Below, piece after piece: positions 1-12,762 of a stretch of DNA of 64,000 nucleotides (position 1 is its first letter; the number at the start of each line of letters is the position of its first letter). The DNA is taken from NCBI GenBank assembly GCA_051883555.1, contig JBJETY010000008.1, positions 6,533 through 70,532 of the forward strand. Reading direction: 5' to 3'. The notes under the pieces were generated by a model that was given only the letters and a program-made list of their open reading frames with translations, did not search any database and had not been told where the DNA came from. The stretch is from CAG-917 sp051883555. Its GTDB lineage: Bacteria; Bacillota; Clostridia; Christensenellales; CAG-917. A program made the translations under genes and the position numbers.

Positions 1-198
1 AACTTCGGAAACGAAAATAATTTAAGTCTTGCTTATAAGTATAGACTTTGCTTATAAGACGCGACGGGATTAAAAGAACAAAACGCGTCGGGGTACAAAG
101 AGAGTAAACGGCGTTGTTATTGCGCGTTATAATCGATATAAATATAATTTGATAACTTTTAAAAAATTTAAAAAGTATCGAAAAGTTGTGCATTTTGC
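1..198. other. Upstream intergenic DNA without a recognised gene
   Basis: No open frame with a ribosome-binding site is seen. The stretch contains two copies of the 9-mer gcttataag (around 30 and 50) and two related cgcgacggg / gcgtcgggg words, but no clear terminator hairpin with a T-run. It may include the 3' flank of an unseen upstream gene. Confidence 0.4.
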
Positions 199-227
199 TT
201 GACATAATTTTCAATTTTTCATATCAT
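199..227 (+). promoter_or_regulatory. sigma-A promoter of rplM-rpsI
   Basis: TTGACA at 199-204, a 17-base spacer, and TATCAT at 222-227. Transcription would start near 234, giving a leader of about 80 bases before rplM. Confidence 0.8.
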
Positions 228-233
228 TATATG

Positions 234-316
234 GCTAATTTGGTTACTATGCCGTGAGGACTAGCCCCCTGAATGGCATTGACTAATAAAACACATACCC
301 ATTCGGAGGTTACATC
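234..316 (+). promoter_or_regulatory. rplM leader, candidate L13 autoregulatory element
   Basis: The short leader between the promoter and rplM contains GAATGG (near 270) and a complementary CCATTC (299-304) just before the GGAGG ribosome-binding site at 305-309. A paired leader next to the Shine-Dalgarno would fit the L13 leader class known in front of rplM in Bacillota. The assignment is by position and simple pairing only; a covariance-model match was not possible. Confidence 0.4.
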
Positions 317-784
317 ATGAGTAAGGATTTGCAAGCTTTTGCAAAAAACAATAAAACTTTTATGCCTACGGCAGAAACGGTTGAAAGAAAGTGGTATATC
401 ATCGATGCAACGGGTTTGGTTCTCGGTAGACTTGCTAGTCAAGTTGCGTCAATTTTGAAGGGCAAGAATAAACCAACCTATACGCCGCACGTCGACACGG
501 GCGACAACGTTATCGTGATAAACTGTGATAAAGTCGTTTTGACAGGCAAGAAGTTGGAGCAAAAATACTATCGCTATCATACCGGTTATATCGGCGGTTT
601 AAAAGAAATTCAATATAAGAAACTTATGAACGAGAAGCCGGATTTTGCAGTTTATAGAGCAGTCAAAGGTATGCTTCCTAAAAACAGCCTTGGAGCACAA
701 ATGCTTAAAAAGCTTCGTGTTTATGTCGGTTCGGAACATAACCATCAGGCACAACAGCCAATCGAGCTTAAAATCGAGGATTAA
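317..784 (+). CDS. rplM: 50S ribosomal protein L13
   Basis: L13 is an early-assembling 50S protein that binds 23S rRNA. The 155-residue product carries the L13 signature from about residue 25 (RKWYIIDATGLVLGRLAS) and a family-typical C-terminus. It is about 10 residues longer than usual at the N-terminus. An internal Met at residue 16 could be considered, but the only good ribosome-binding site (GGAGG at 305-309, 7 bases before ATG) supports the upstream start. It is followed 10 bases later by rpsI, the normal operon partner, and is transcribed from the promoter at 199. Confidence 0.97.
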   Translation: MSKDLQAFAKNNKTFMPTAETVERKWYIIDATGLVLGRLASQVASILKGKNKPTYTPHVDTGDNVIVINCDKVVLTGKKLEQKYYRYHTGYIGGLKEIQYKKLMNEKPDFAVYRAVKGMLPKNSLGAQMLKKLRVYVGSEHNHQAQQPIELKIED

Positions 785-794
785 GGAGTGAGTT

Positions 795-1211
795 ATGGCA
801 ACTAAAAAAGCAGTTAAAAAAGTTCAATATATCGGAACGGGCAGAAGAAAATCTGCAATCGCCCGCGTCCGCCTTATTCCCGGCGGAGAAGGTCAGATTA
901 TAATCAACAAACGTTCTCTCGAAGAATATTTCCCGCTTGATACGACGAGACTTATCGTAAATCAACCGCTTGTAGCGACGGACACAAAAGATAAGTTCGA
1001 CGTATACGTAAACGTTAAAGGCGGCGGAATCACAGGACAGGCAGGAGCTATCAGACACGGTATCGCAAGAGCTCTTTGCACTGTAGACAGCGCGGCATAT
1101 CGTCCAACGCTTAAAAAAGCCGGCTTCCTTACGCGTGACCCTAGAGTCAAAGAAAGAAAGAAGTACGGACTTCACAAAGCGAGAAAAGCTCCGCAATTCA
1201 GCAAGAGATAA
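795..1211 (+). CDS. rpsI: 30S ribosomal protein S9
   Basis: S9 sits in the head of the 30S subunit, and its C-terminal tail reaches the P-site tRNA. The 138-residue protein begins with the family pattern YIGTGRRKSAIARVRL and ends in the expected basic tail finishing in FSKR. A GGAG ribosome-binding site lies directly after the rplM stop, so the two genes are co-transcribed and translated as a pair. An intrinsic terminator follows 7 bases after the stop codon. Confidence 0.97.
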   Translation: MATKKAVKKVQYIGTGRRKSAIARVRLIPGGEGQIIINKRSLEEYFPLDTTRLIVNQPLVATDTKDKFDVYVNVKGGGITGQAGAIRHGIARALCTVDSAAYRPTLKKAGFLTRDPRVKERKKYGLHKARKAPQFSKR

Positions 1212-1218
1212 TCGAATT

Positions 1219-1248
1219 AAAAAAACCGACTTTAAAGTCGGTTTTTTA
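1219..1248 (+). terminator. Terminator of rplM-rpsI
   Basis: Nearly perfect inverted repeat AAAACCGACTTT / AAAGTCGGTTTT followed by a T-run, directly after rpsI. Confidence 0.9.
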
Positions 1249-1311
1249 TTTGTGAAATCGTAAGCGCCGATATGGCTTTCCGAAATTCGCAATGCGATTA
1301 TTATAAAAACA

Positions 1312-1340
1312 TTGAAAAATTTATCCTTTTGCGTTACAAT
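1312..1340 (+). promoter_or_regulatory. sigma-A promoter of ispD
   Basis: TTGAAA at 1312-1317, 17-base spacer, TACAAT at 1335-1340. The leader of about 140 bases begins with an 8-bp hairpin (AGTATTTA at 1353-1360 with TAAATACT at 1366-1373). Confidence 0.65.
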
Positions 1341-1422
1341 AAAAACACTTAAAGTATTTAACGTGTAAATACTTATAGAAGTTCGGGAAAATATTTGGAT
1401 ATAGTAGTTCGTCTTAGATATA

Positions 1423-1478
1423 TTGAACCTATATAAAGCAGAAAATAATATTGGACCTATATAAAGCAGAAGATAAGG
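1423..1478 (+). repeat. Tandem 28-bp duplication in the ispD leader
   Basis: Two adjacent 28-base units (1423-1450 and 1451-1478) match at 24 of 28 positions; both contain acctatataaagcaga. The second copy runs into the ribosome-binding region of ispD. Confidence 0.9.
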
Positions 1479-1489
1479 GGTAACAAAAC

Positions 1490-2164
1490 ATGAGAAAAAA
1501 AGCGACGATTTACGGAGTATTGCTTGCGGCGGGGCAAGGGTCACGCTTCGGCAGACCAAAACAATTTATGCCGATTGACGGAAAACCGCTTCTTGCATAC
1601 AGTCTCGAGGTTTTTCGCTCTGCCGTCGATTGTCTCGTGATTGTCGTCGACAAAAAACATGTTGCAGACGTAGAACCGTATTCGGGCAAAAATACTTTTG
1701 TCGTAGAAGGCGGAGACACAAGAGGTAAATCGCTTTTGAACGCTTTGGAATTTATAAAGGACAAGGGTGCCGAGTCGGATGATATAGTCGTGACGCACGA
1801 CGCGGCAAGACCGTTTGTTACAAAAGAATTGATAGACAGGTCAATCGTTTTGGCGGAAGAATACGGCGCTTCTTCGGCCGGTATGAAAATTACGGATACG
1901 GTCGTTAAAGTCGATTATGCTTTCGACGTGATAGAGAGCGTAGACAGAAACAGCATTATGACCGTGCAGACGCCGCAAACGGTTAAATTCGGAATTATAG
2001 ATAAATACAGCGAAGGCATTGAGCAGTTCACCGATTTATCTACCTTGCTGTTGTCCAAAGGACAGACCGTTAAAGTTTTCAACGGAAACAGCGACAATAT
2101 GAAAGTCACTTATCCCGGTGATTTGAAAGAGGTAGAACGAATACTTGAAAAAATCGGCGAATAA
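1490..2164 (+). CDS. ispD: 2-C-methyl-D-erythritol 4-phosphate cytidylyltransferase
   Basis: IspD transfers CMP from CTP to methylerythritol 4-phosphate in the non-mevalonate isoprenoid pathway. The 224-residue length is typical. The N-terminal nucleotide-binding loop LLAAGQGSRFG (residues 11-21), the following RPKQF, the central THDAARPF and the QTPQTVKF segment are all present. The start is set by a GGGG-containing purine stretch 6-10 bases before ATG. It has its own promoter and leader. ispF, which often adjoins or is fused to ispD, is encoded 1.7 kb away on the other strand. Confidence 0.95.
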   Translation: MRKKATIYGVLLAAGQGSRFGRPKQFMPIDGKPLLAYSLEVFRSAVDCLVIVVDKKHVADVEPYSGKNTFVVEGGDTRGKSLLNALEFIKDKGAESDDIVVTHDAARPFVTKELIDRSIVLAEEYGASSAGMKITDTVVKVDYAFDVIESVDRNSIMTVQTPQTVKFGIIDKYSEGIEQFTDLSTLLLSKGQTVKVFNGNSDNMKVTYPGDLKEVERILEKIGE

Positions 2165-2410
2165 CATAAGGCGAATAGCATAAATTGTAACATCATACAA
2201 ACTTAAATTGTAACGCGCGACGGATTTTAATTTGAGTTTTGTTTTAAAGTGTAAGCCGTGAAAGGTTGAACGATAGCGGCAAGTCAAAAGGTAAGTAGGT
2301 ATTAAGGCGGCAGATTTTACGGCGAAACGTAGAGCCGATAGGCTGTAAAAGGCAAAGGATACGTAAATATAATTAAGCAAAAAGGAATAGACTTAAAAGG
2401 AATAGACGAT

Positions 2411-3259
2411 ATGTTCAGAATCAAAGACGATATATTGGTTTCGTATTACGGCGATGAAAAGGAAATCGTGGTGCCGTTCGGAATCAGAGAAATAAGAGAA
2501 TATGCTTTTTTGGATTGCGTGCAGATTGAAGAAATCAATTTGCCCGATTCGGTTGAAATAGTTGAGGCGAGGGCGTTTTACGGTTGCAAAAATCTCAGAA
2601 CGGTCGACGTGCAACGAGCCGTTCTTCCGTTGGGATTCGACGACAAATGGCTTGAGGGAACAAAAGCTACGTTTACGCTTATTGAACAGTCTGCCTACGA
2701 CGGAGATATTCCTGACGGAATAGAAATCGAAAACGATTCGATAGTCGGTTATAGCGGAACGGCAAGCGAACTTACGATTCCCGACGGTATTGGCAGTATA
2801 GGCGATAAAGCGTTTTTTGGATGCAAAACTTTAAGGAAGGTTGTTATCAGCGACGGCGTAACGTCAATAGGGAAAAGAGCATTCGCCCATTGCGACGGAC
2901 TTGAAACGGTCGTAATGTCCGACAGCGTTAAAAAAATCGACGATAGCGCGTTCGAAGAGTGCAGAAATCTTAAAAACATTGTTTTGTCGAAAGGACTTAA
3001 AAAGATTGGAAAAAACGCATTCCTTTATTGCGTAAGCCTCGATAAAATAGTAATTCCCGACAAGGTTACCACAATCGGAGTGAGCGCATTCGGCGGATGC
3101 AACGTAAAAAGGATAACCATTCCTGCAAGCGTAACGGAGATAGGAGAAAGTGCGTTCTGGAATTGTCCGCTCGATATCAGAAAAGTCGAAGGAAACAATT
3201 TTCATTTCCAAGGCGGCGCTTTGTATGATAGAAACGGCAAGATCATATGGAAGAAATAA
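2411..3259 (+). CDS. BspA-like leucine-rich repeat protein without a signal peptide
   Basis: The 282-residue product consists almost entirely of about 23-residue LRR_5/BspA-type repeats, recognisable by IPDGIxSIGDKAFFGCKTL-like units at roughly residues 20-55 and 115-265. Unlike the two lipoproteins at 39.8-42.1 kb it has no signal peptide or lipobox and starts directly with MFRIKDDILV, so it is probably cytosolic or exported by another route. The ribosome-binding region is itself a 15-base tandem repeat (aaaaggaatagac twice, 2381-2407). The protein resembles repeat scaffolds used for protein-protein contact; no specific function can be given. Confidence 0.8.
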   Translation: MFRIKDDILVSYYGDEKEIVVPFGIREIREYAFLDCVQIEEINLPDSVEIVEARAFYGCKNLRTVDVQRAVLPLGFDDKWLEGTKATFTLIEQSAYDGDIPDGIEIENDSIVGYSGTASELTIPDGIGSIGDKAFFGCKTLRKVVISDGVTSIGKRAFAHCDGLETVVMSDSVKKIDDSAFEECRNLKNIVLSKGLKKIGKNAFLYCVSLDKIVIPDKVTTIGVSAFGGCNVKRITIPASVTEIGESAFWNCPLDIRKVEGNNFHFQGGALYDRNGKIIWKK

Positions 3260-3371
3260 CCTGTTTAATTTAAGACGAAAGTTTTTGATAAAAGAGGCAG
3301 TCTTTGAAAAAATGTAAAAATTTACGTTTTGCCGATATTGGAATTTGACTTATATGAAAACAACTTAAACG

Positions 3372-3410
3372 AAAACGGCGTTTTGCTTTTTTGCAAGACG
3401 CCGTTTTAAA
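3372..3410 (+). terminator. Hairpin terminator downstream of the LRR gene
   Basis: A 15-bp stem (3372-3386 with 3393-3407, one G-T pair) with a T6 loop, ending in TTTT. A-runs on the opposite flank make it potentially bidirectional. Confidence 0.7.
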
Positions 3411-3729
3411 TTCGAATAGCAAACGTAATTGAAGCGGAACGTGAGCAAGTATAATTATTAGGTTAAAAACAGTTAGGCGTTGAAGATTTTTCCCGGTCGG
3501 TAGGCGGTTAAGTTTATTTCTATTTTTACTATATTGCAAAATTGTAAACTTTTAGGCGCTGTATCTACGCTTTTAAATGCTTCGCGTTTTAACGCTCGAA
3601 TTGCAAAGGCAAATTTTCAGTCGGAATAATTGTTTTAACGGTTTAAGGTCAATAGCCTGAAATATGAAGCAAATTGAGGGGCATAAATTATAAATTTTAT
3701 TTCATTTGTATACGGTTGACCCGGATAAA

Positions 3730-3752
3730 TTAAAAGAGTCCGCTTAGGACTC
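3730..3752 (-). terminator. Terminator of ispF (minus strand)
   Basis: Read on the minus strand: GAGTCC-taagc-GGACTC followed by TTTTAATTTA, about 65 bases past the ispF stop. Confidence 0.75.
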
Positions 3753-3815
3753 CGTAACGCTGAAAGCGACGTTTGCACAAAAAGAAATTTGTCTTGATTT
3801 GTTCGTCGATTTTCT

Positions 3816-4343
3816 TCAGTCGTTTTGTGCTTTTACAAGCGTTACCGCCGCAAAACTTGCTATTGCGTCTCCGCCGCCGATATCGCCTACGCCTTCGTTT
3901 GTAGTTGCCGATATGCCGATTTTCGATTTATCGATTTTCGTAACGCTCGATAGTCTTTCTTTAAACTCATCGATATAAGGCGATAGAACGGGCGTTTCGG
4001 CAATAATGGAAATCGAAACGTTGTTTAATTTATAGCCTTTCGTTTTTGCTATGTTTAATACTTCCAGAAGCAGGGCGCAACTGTCCGCCTTTTTATAACG
4101 GTCGTCGTTTGTCGGGAAAAAGTGTCCTATGTCGTTTTCGCCGAGAGCGGAGAGAACGGCGTCCATAACTGCGTGAACGGGAACGTCGCCGTCCGAATGG
4201 GCAATAAAGCTTTTTTGCGACGGAATTTTTACTCCGCACAAAATTATTCCCTCGCCGTCGGTGAGACGATGGATATCATAACCGACGCCCGTCAGTATCG
4301 AGTCGGTAGGTTTTGATTTTACTCTTTCCATTCTTATTTTCAT
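3816..4343 (-). CDS. ispF: 2-C-methyl-D-erythritol 2,4-cyclodiphosphate synthase
   Basis: IspF cyclises CDP-methylerythritol 2-phosphate with release of CMP. The metal ligands are visible as D23 and H25 in VGYDIHRL and H57 in HSDGDVPVHA. The phosphate loop near residue 77 reads FPTND rather than the common FPDTD. The C-terminal GDIGGGDAIA segment fits the trimer interface region. The product has 175 residues, about 15 more than usual at the N-terminus. No good Shine-Dalgarno precedes the ATG at 4343, and ATG codons at 4331 or further in cannot be excluded. A TATAAT-like -10 lies at 4366-4371 on this strand. Confidence 0.93.
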   Translation of the reverse strand: MKIRMERVKSKPTDSILTGVGYDIHRLTDGEGIILCGVKIPSQKSFIAHSDGDVPVHAVMDAVLSALGENDIGHFFPTNDDRYKKADSCALLLEVLNIAKTKGYKLNNVSISIIAETPVLSPYIDEFKERLSSVTKIDKSKIGISATTNEGVGDIGGGDAIASFAAVTLVKAQND

Positions 4344-4524
4344 AACTTAATCAGACGTACCTTTGATTATATTGGGTGACGAGTTTTAGCAAAATACGAG
4401 CATTTGTTTTCAAATAAGTTTTCGTTAAGTTAATGCCGTATCGATTTAAAACGATTTATCGTCGGTTGCGACTCTGCCGAAGTTTGAAAAGCTGTCAAGC
4501 GATTTGACGGAAAATTTTTAAAAA

Positions 4525-4767
4525 TTATTGTATAATTTCGTATAATTCCGTCGGGTTTTTGTTTCCGAGTTTTTCGTCCGTAGAAAGCACTTTAAACGTA
4601 AGTCCTTTATCTCCGAAAGCCACTTTTACCACGTCGCCGACCTTAATTTCCTTGGAAGGTTTGGCGGTTTTACCGTTAATTTCTATTCTGTTGCCGTCGC
4701 AGGCTTCTTGCGCAACCGTTCTGCGCTTAATTATGCGTGAAACCTTTAAAAACTTGTCTATTCTCAT
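4525..4767 (-). CDS. rqcP: RqcP/YabO-type S4-domain RNA-binding protein
   Basis: The 80-residue protein starts MRIDKFLKVSRIIKRRT and is one S4 RNA-binding fold, closely following the YabO/RqcP pattern, including the INGKTAKPSKEIKVGD loop. RqcP works with RqcH in ribosome-associated quality control, adding Ala tails to stalled nascent chains on 50S subunits. ATG at 4767 is chosen because the fold begins there; an AAGGAG lies 15 bases upstream, a slightly long spacing. ispF follows on the same strand after 181 bases. Confidence 0.88.
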   Translation of the reverse strand: MRIDKFLKVSRIIKRRTVAQEACDGNRIEINGKTAKPSKEIKVGDVVKVAFGDKGLTFKVLSTDEKLGNKNPTELYEIIQ

Positions 4768-4833
4768 ATTGAGCGAAAAAATCTCCTTAAAAATAAAAAA
4801 TTCAAACATTTTAAAGAAATTGCCTAAAAATGC

Positions 4834-4862
4834 TTGACTATTGAAATTGTTATTAGTACAAT
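4834..4862 (+). promoter_or_regulatory. sigma-A promoter of the rpoB operon
   Basis: TTGACT at 4834-4839, 17-base spacer, TACAAT at 4857-4862, giving a leader of about 140 bases before rpoB. Confidence 0.75.
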
Positions 4863-4892
4863 TAAAAACTGCCTTATAATACAATTATTCTG

Positions 4893-4924
4893 CCCCATAG
4901 TACACTTTGGGGTTTGGGGTTTTT
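4893..4924 (+). promoter_or_regulatory. Attenuator-like hairpins in the rpoB leader
   Basis: CCCCA at 4893-4897 can pair with TGGGG at 4908-4912 or with TGGGG at 4915-4919. The second pairing is followed directly by TTTTT. The two pairings exclude each other, as in a simple terminator switch, but the stems are only 5 bp. Confidence 0.4.
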
Positions 4925-5010
4925 GTCGTTAAAAGTAGTATAAAATAACGAAACACAAAAAACAAGAGTTTTTTTAAAATTGTTCGCAAAAATTTTTCAA
5001 GGAGCGTAAT

Positions 5011-8000
5011 ATGTCTCAAAAAATTCACAAGGAAAAATACGGAAATACCGAAAGAATGACGTTTTCTACAATTAAAAACGTACTCGATATACCGTATCTT
5101 ATTGCAGTGCAAAAGGATTCCTACAACAGCTTTAAAGACGAAGGTATAAGCGAAGTCTTTAAAGACTATTCTCCAATCAACGACTTCGCAGGAAGAATGA
5201 AGTTGGAGTTTTTAGGTCATTCCCTCGAAGGCGAACCGAAATACACTATCAAAGAGTGTAAAGATCGCGACGCCACCTACGCCGTTCCGCTTAAAGTCAA
5301 AGCAAGACTTACTAACAACGAAACGGGCGAAGTTATCGAACAGGAAGTATTTATGGGCGATTTCCCGCTCATGACCGAATCGGGTTCCTTTATTATTAAC
5401 GGTGCAGAGCGTGTTATCGTCAGCCAGATTGTAAGAAGCCCGGGTGTTTACGGACTTGAATCTAAAGATAAAAACGGCGTAACGAGATTCGGCACACAGG
5501 TTATTCCTAGCCGTGGCGCTTGGCTCGAATTCGAGCAAGACGCAAGCGACGTTTCGTGGGTTAAGGTTGACAGAACCAGACGTATTACGACAACGACTTT
5601 GCTCAGAGCTTTGGGCATCGGTACCGACGAAGAGTTGAGAAATCTTTTCGACGGCGACGATATGATTGAAAACACCATTGCAAAAGACGGAAACTGCAAG
5701 AGCGTTGAACAGGGCAAACTCGATTTGTTCAAGAGGCTGCGTCCGGGCGAAGTCCCTACGATGGACGGTGCGGAAGCATTGCTCCGCAATACTTTCTTCG
5801 ATTATAAGAAGTATGAAATGTCAAGAGTAGGTCGTTATAAATATAACGAAAAACTTTCGATTGCAAACCGCATCGAAGGCAGAGTGCTTGCCGAAGATAT
5901 AATTTCTCCGATAACGGGCGAAGTTTTGGCTACGGCAGGTGAAACCGTTTCGGAAGAAAAGGCAAAAGAAATTCAGAACAACGCAGTCAACGTTGCTTTC
6001 GTTCGACTTGCAGACGGTTCAAGATTTAAAGTTATAGGCAACAATACGGTTGACCTTGACGCTTTTGTGGATTGTAAGCCTCGTGAAATAAAAATCATGG
6101 AAAAGGTTTATTATCCTGAACTTAAAAAGATTCTCGATGCCTATTCCAAAAACGACGAGAGAGTCGCCGCCTGCAAAGCAAGCGCGGATATTCTCGTGTC
6201 AAAGCATATAACGACGGACGATATAATTTCTATCGTCAGCTATAATCTCGGTCTCAGAAAGGGACTCGGAAAGGGCGACGATATCGACCATTTGTCGAAC
6301 AGACGTATAAAAGCCGTCGGCGAACTTTTGCAGAATCAATTCAGAATAGGTATTTCGAGACTTGAAAGAGTTATCAAAGAAAAGATGAGCACAACGCAGG
6401 AAAATGTTGAGATTACTCCGCAGACGCTTATCAATATCAGACCTATTACGGCGGCAATTAAAGAATTCTTCGGTTCTTCTCAGTTATCGCAATTTATGGA
6501 TCAGCCGAACCCTATTGCAGAACTTACTCACAAGAGAAAGTTGTCGGCATTGGGCCCTGGCGGTCTTAACAGAGAAAGAGCTACTTTCGACGTCCGTGAC
6601 GTTCACCACTCTCATTACGGAAGAATGTGTCCTATCGAAACCCCTGAAGGTCAGAACATAGGTCTTATCACTTCCTTGTCGACTTTTGCTAAAATCAACG
6701 AATACGGATTTATCGAAACTCCGTATAGAAGAATAGAAAAAGTCCTTGACGAAAACGGAAAAGTAGTTGACGTTTACGTAACGGACGAAGTCAGATATAT
6801 GACTGCCGATATCGAAGATAAATATACGATTGCTCAGGCAAACGAAGAGTTGACGGAAGACGGACACTTTGTCAGAGAAAGAGTTATGTGCCGTATCCAG
6901 AACGATATCCGCGAAGTTCCTAACACGGAAGCCGATTATATGGACGTATCGCCGAAACAGCTTATATCCATAGCAACCGCTCTTATTCCGTTCCTTGAAA
7001 ACGACGATACCAACCGTGCTCTTATGGGCTCTAACATGCAGCGTCAGGCAGTTCCTCTTCTTCGCCCTGAAGCACCTATGATTGCTACCGGCGTCGAACA
7101 TAAAATCGCTTACGACAGCGGCGTTATGAAAACGGCAAAACACGACGGCGTGGTTAAATACGTCGATTCGGATAAAATCGAAGTTCTCACAAAAGACGGA
7201 AGTATCGACACTTACGAGTTGTCGAAATTCCAAAGAAGCAACCAGTCAACGTGCATCAATCAGAAACCGATAATAAATACGGGCGATAAAGTTGAAGCCG
7301 AAGTTAAGGACGCAAACGGCAATATCGTAAAAGAAGCTACGATTTTAGCAGACGGTCCTGCAACTCAGAACGGCGAACTTGCTCTCGGAAGAAATATTCT
7401 CATCGGCTTCATGTCGTGGGAAGGTTATAACTACGAAGACGCTATTCTTATTAACGAAGACCTTGTCCGCGACGACGTATTCACTTCTATCCACATCGAA
7501 GAATACGAAACGGAATCGAGAGACACAAAACTCGGCGAAGAACTTATAACGAGAGATATTCCTAACCTCAGCGACGACGCCCTTAAAAATCTTGACGAAG
7601 ACGGTATCGTCAGAATAGGCGCCGAAGTTAAACCGGGCGATATACTCGTCGGTAAAGTAACGCCGAAGGGCGAAACGGAACTCACGCCTGAAGAAAGACT
7701 TTTAAGAGCTATTTTCGGTGAAAAGGCAAGAGAAGTCAGAGATACTTCTTTGCGCGTACCTAACGGCGAAGCAGGTATCGTTGTCGACGTAAAGATATTT
7801 ACCAGAAAGAACAGAGACGAACTTGCACCGGGCGTAAACAAACAGGTCAGAGTTTACATAGCTCAGAAGAGAAAAATCTCCGTCGGCGATAAAATGGCTG
7901 GACGTCACGGAAACAAGGGCGTTATCTCCCGCGTTCTTCCTAAAGAAGATATGCCGTTTATGGCAGACGGTACTCCGCTTCAGATTGTTCTCAATCCGCT

Positions 8001-8874
8001 CGGCGTTCCGTCCCGTATGAATATCGGACAGGTTCTCGAAGTACACCTCGGACTTGTCGCTAAAATGCTCGGTTGGAAAGTCGCAACTCCTGTTTTCGAC
8101 GGCGCGAACGAAAACGACATCAGAAAGCTCTTCAACGATATGGGCATGGTAAACGAAAAGGGAGAAGTCGACGGAAAGATTCAACTTTACGACGGAAGAA
8201 CGGGCGAACCGTTTGAAAACAGAGTTACCGTCGGATATATGTATATGCTTAAACTTCACCACCTCGTTGACGATAAAATTCACGCTCGTTCGACGGGACC
8301 TTACAGCCTTGTTACGCAACAGCCTCTCGGCGGTAAAGCTCAATTCGGCGGACAGAGATTCGGTGAAATGGAAGTTTGGGCGCTTGAAGCATACGGCGCA
8401 GCTCATATGCTTCAGGAAATTCTTACGGTTAAATCCGACGACGTTGTAGGTAGAGTAAAAACGTACGAATCTATCGTAAAGGGTAACAATATCAGCGAAC
8501 CGGGTATACCTGAAGCCTTTAAAGTTTTGGTTAACGAACTTAAAAGCCTTGCGCTCGATATCAAAGTACTTACCGAAGACCACGATGAAATTAAACTCCG
8601 TGGATACTCCGATGACGACGATTACGAACCGACGCTTGTCAAAGGCGACGAGTCGCTTGAAGAAATCGATATTCAAGGACAGTTCGCCAACTTCTCGGCC
8701 GATGATTCCGCAAATGCGTTCAACGTGTTTGACGACCAGGCGGACGATGAAGAATTGTCAAGCATATTCGGCAACGACAACGACGGAGAAAGCGATATTT
8801 CCGCATTGTTCGGCAATGGCGACGGCGACGACGCTGCTTCTTTGTTCGACGATGATAAATCGGATAAGGAGTAA
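5011..8874 (+). CDS. rpoB: DNA-directed RNA polymerase subunit beta
   Basis: The catalytic beta subunit, 1287 residues, starting after AAGGAG (4999-5004). All hallmark blocks are present: the rifampicin pocket (SSQLSQFMDQ and THKRKLSALGPGG), RPIETPEG-type CPIETPEGQNIGL, the GHNKG region near DKMAGRHGNKG, and the C-terminal FGGQRFGEMEVWALEAYGA. In the rifampicin region the usual RR after HK is RK. After the conserved end (VLTEDHDEIKL) comes an acidic tail of about 90 residues (1198-1287) with three related short motifs SSIFGND, SALFGNG and ASLFDDD. First gene of a long operon; rpoC follows after 12 bases. Confidence 0.98.
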   Translation: MSQKIHKEKYGNTERMTFSTIKNVLDIPYLIAVQKDSYNSFKDEGISEVFKDYSPINDFAGRMKLEFLGHSLEGEPKYTIKECKDRDATYAVPLKVKARLTNNETGEVIEQEVFMGDFPLMTESGSFIINGAERVIVSQIVRSPGVYGLESKDKNGVTRFGTQVIPSRGAWLEFEQDASDVSWVKVDRTRRITTTTLLRALGIGTDEELRNLFDGDDMIENTIAKDGNCKSVEQGKLDLFKRLRPGEVPTMDGAEALLRNTFFDYKKYEMSRVGRYKYNEKLSIANRIEGRVLAEDIISPITGEVLATAGETVSEEKAKEIQNNAVNVAFVRLADGSRFKVIGNNTVDLDAFVDCKPREIKIMEKVYYPELKKILDAYSKNDERVAACKASADILVSKHITTDDIISIVSYNLGLRKGLGKGDDIDHLSNRRIKAVGELLQNQFRIGISRLERVIKEKMSTTQENVEITPQTLINIRPITAAIKEFFGSSQLSQFMDQPNPIAELTHKRKLSALGPGGLNRERATFDVRDVHHSHYGRMCPIETPEGQNIGLITSLSTFAKINEYGFIETPYRRIEKVLDENGKVVDVYVTDEVRYMTADIEDKYTIAQANEELTEDGHFVRERVMCRIQNDIREVPNTEADYMDVSPKQLISIATALIPFLENDDTNRALMGSNMQRQAVPLLRPEAPMIATGVEHKIAYDSGVMKTAKHDGVVKYVDSDKIEVLTKDGSIDTYELSKFQRSNQSTCINQKPIINTGDKVEAEVKDANGNIVKEATILADGPATQNGELALGRNILIGFMSWEGYNYEDAILINEDLVRDDVFTSIHIEEYETESRDTKLGEELITRDIPNLSDDALKNLDEDGIVRIGAEVKPGDILVGKVTPKGETELTPEERLLRAIFGEKAREVRDTSLRVPNGEAGIVVDVKIFTRKNRDELAPGVNKQVRVYIAQKRKISVGDKMAGRHGNKGVISRVLPKEDMPFMADGTPLQIVLNPLGVPSRMNIGQVLEVHLGLVAKMLGWKVATPVFDGANENDIRKLFNDMGMVNEKGEVDGKIQLYDGRTGEPFENRVTVGYMYMLKLHHLVDDKIHARSTGPYSLVTQQPLGGKAQFGGQRFGEMEVWALEAYGAAHMLQEILTVKSDDVVGRVKTYESIVKGNNISEPGIPEAFKVLVNELKSLALDIKVLTEDHDEIKLRGYSDDDDYEPTLVKGDESLEEIDIQGQFANFSADDSANAFNVFDDQADDEELSSIFGNDNDGESDISALFGNGDGDDAASLFDDDKSDKE

Positions 8875-8886
8875 TAGGAGGTTTAT

Positions 8887-12761
<3,875 letters not shown>

Positions 12762-12762
<1 letters not shown>

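Larger units (their letters stand above)
3260..3815. other. Gene-free stretch between convergent LRR gene and ispF
   Basis: A 556-base region without a credible gene. It contains the two terminators listed separately (3372-3407 and 3730-3752) and otherwise unremarkable A+T-rich sequence. Confidence 0.6.

Noticed and set aside
768..1559. 263-residue minus-strand frame opposite rpsI and the ispD leader
   Set aside because: It crosses a terminator and a real gene, has no start signal, and its composition is that of a shadow frame.
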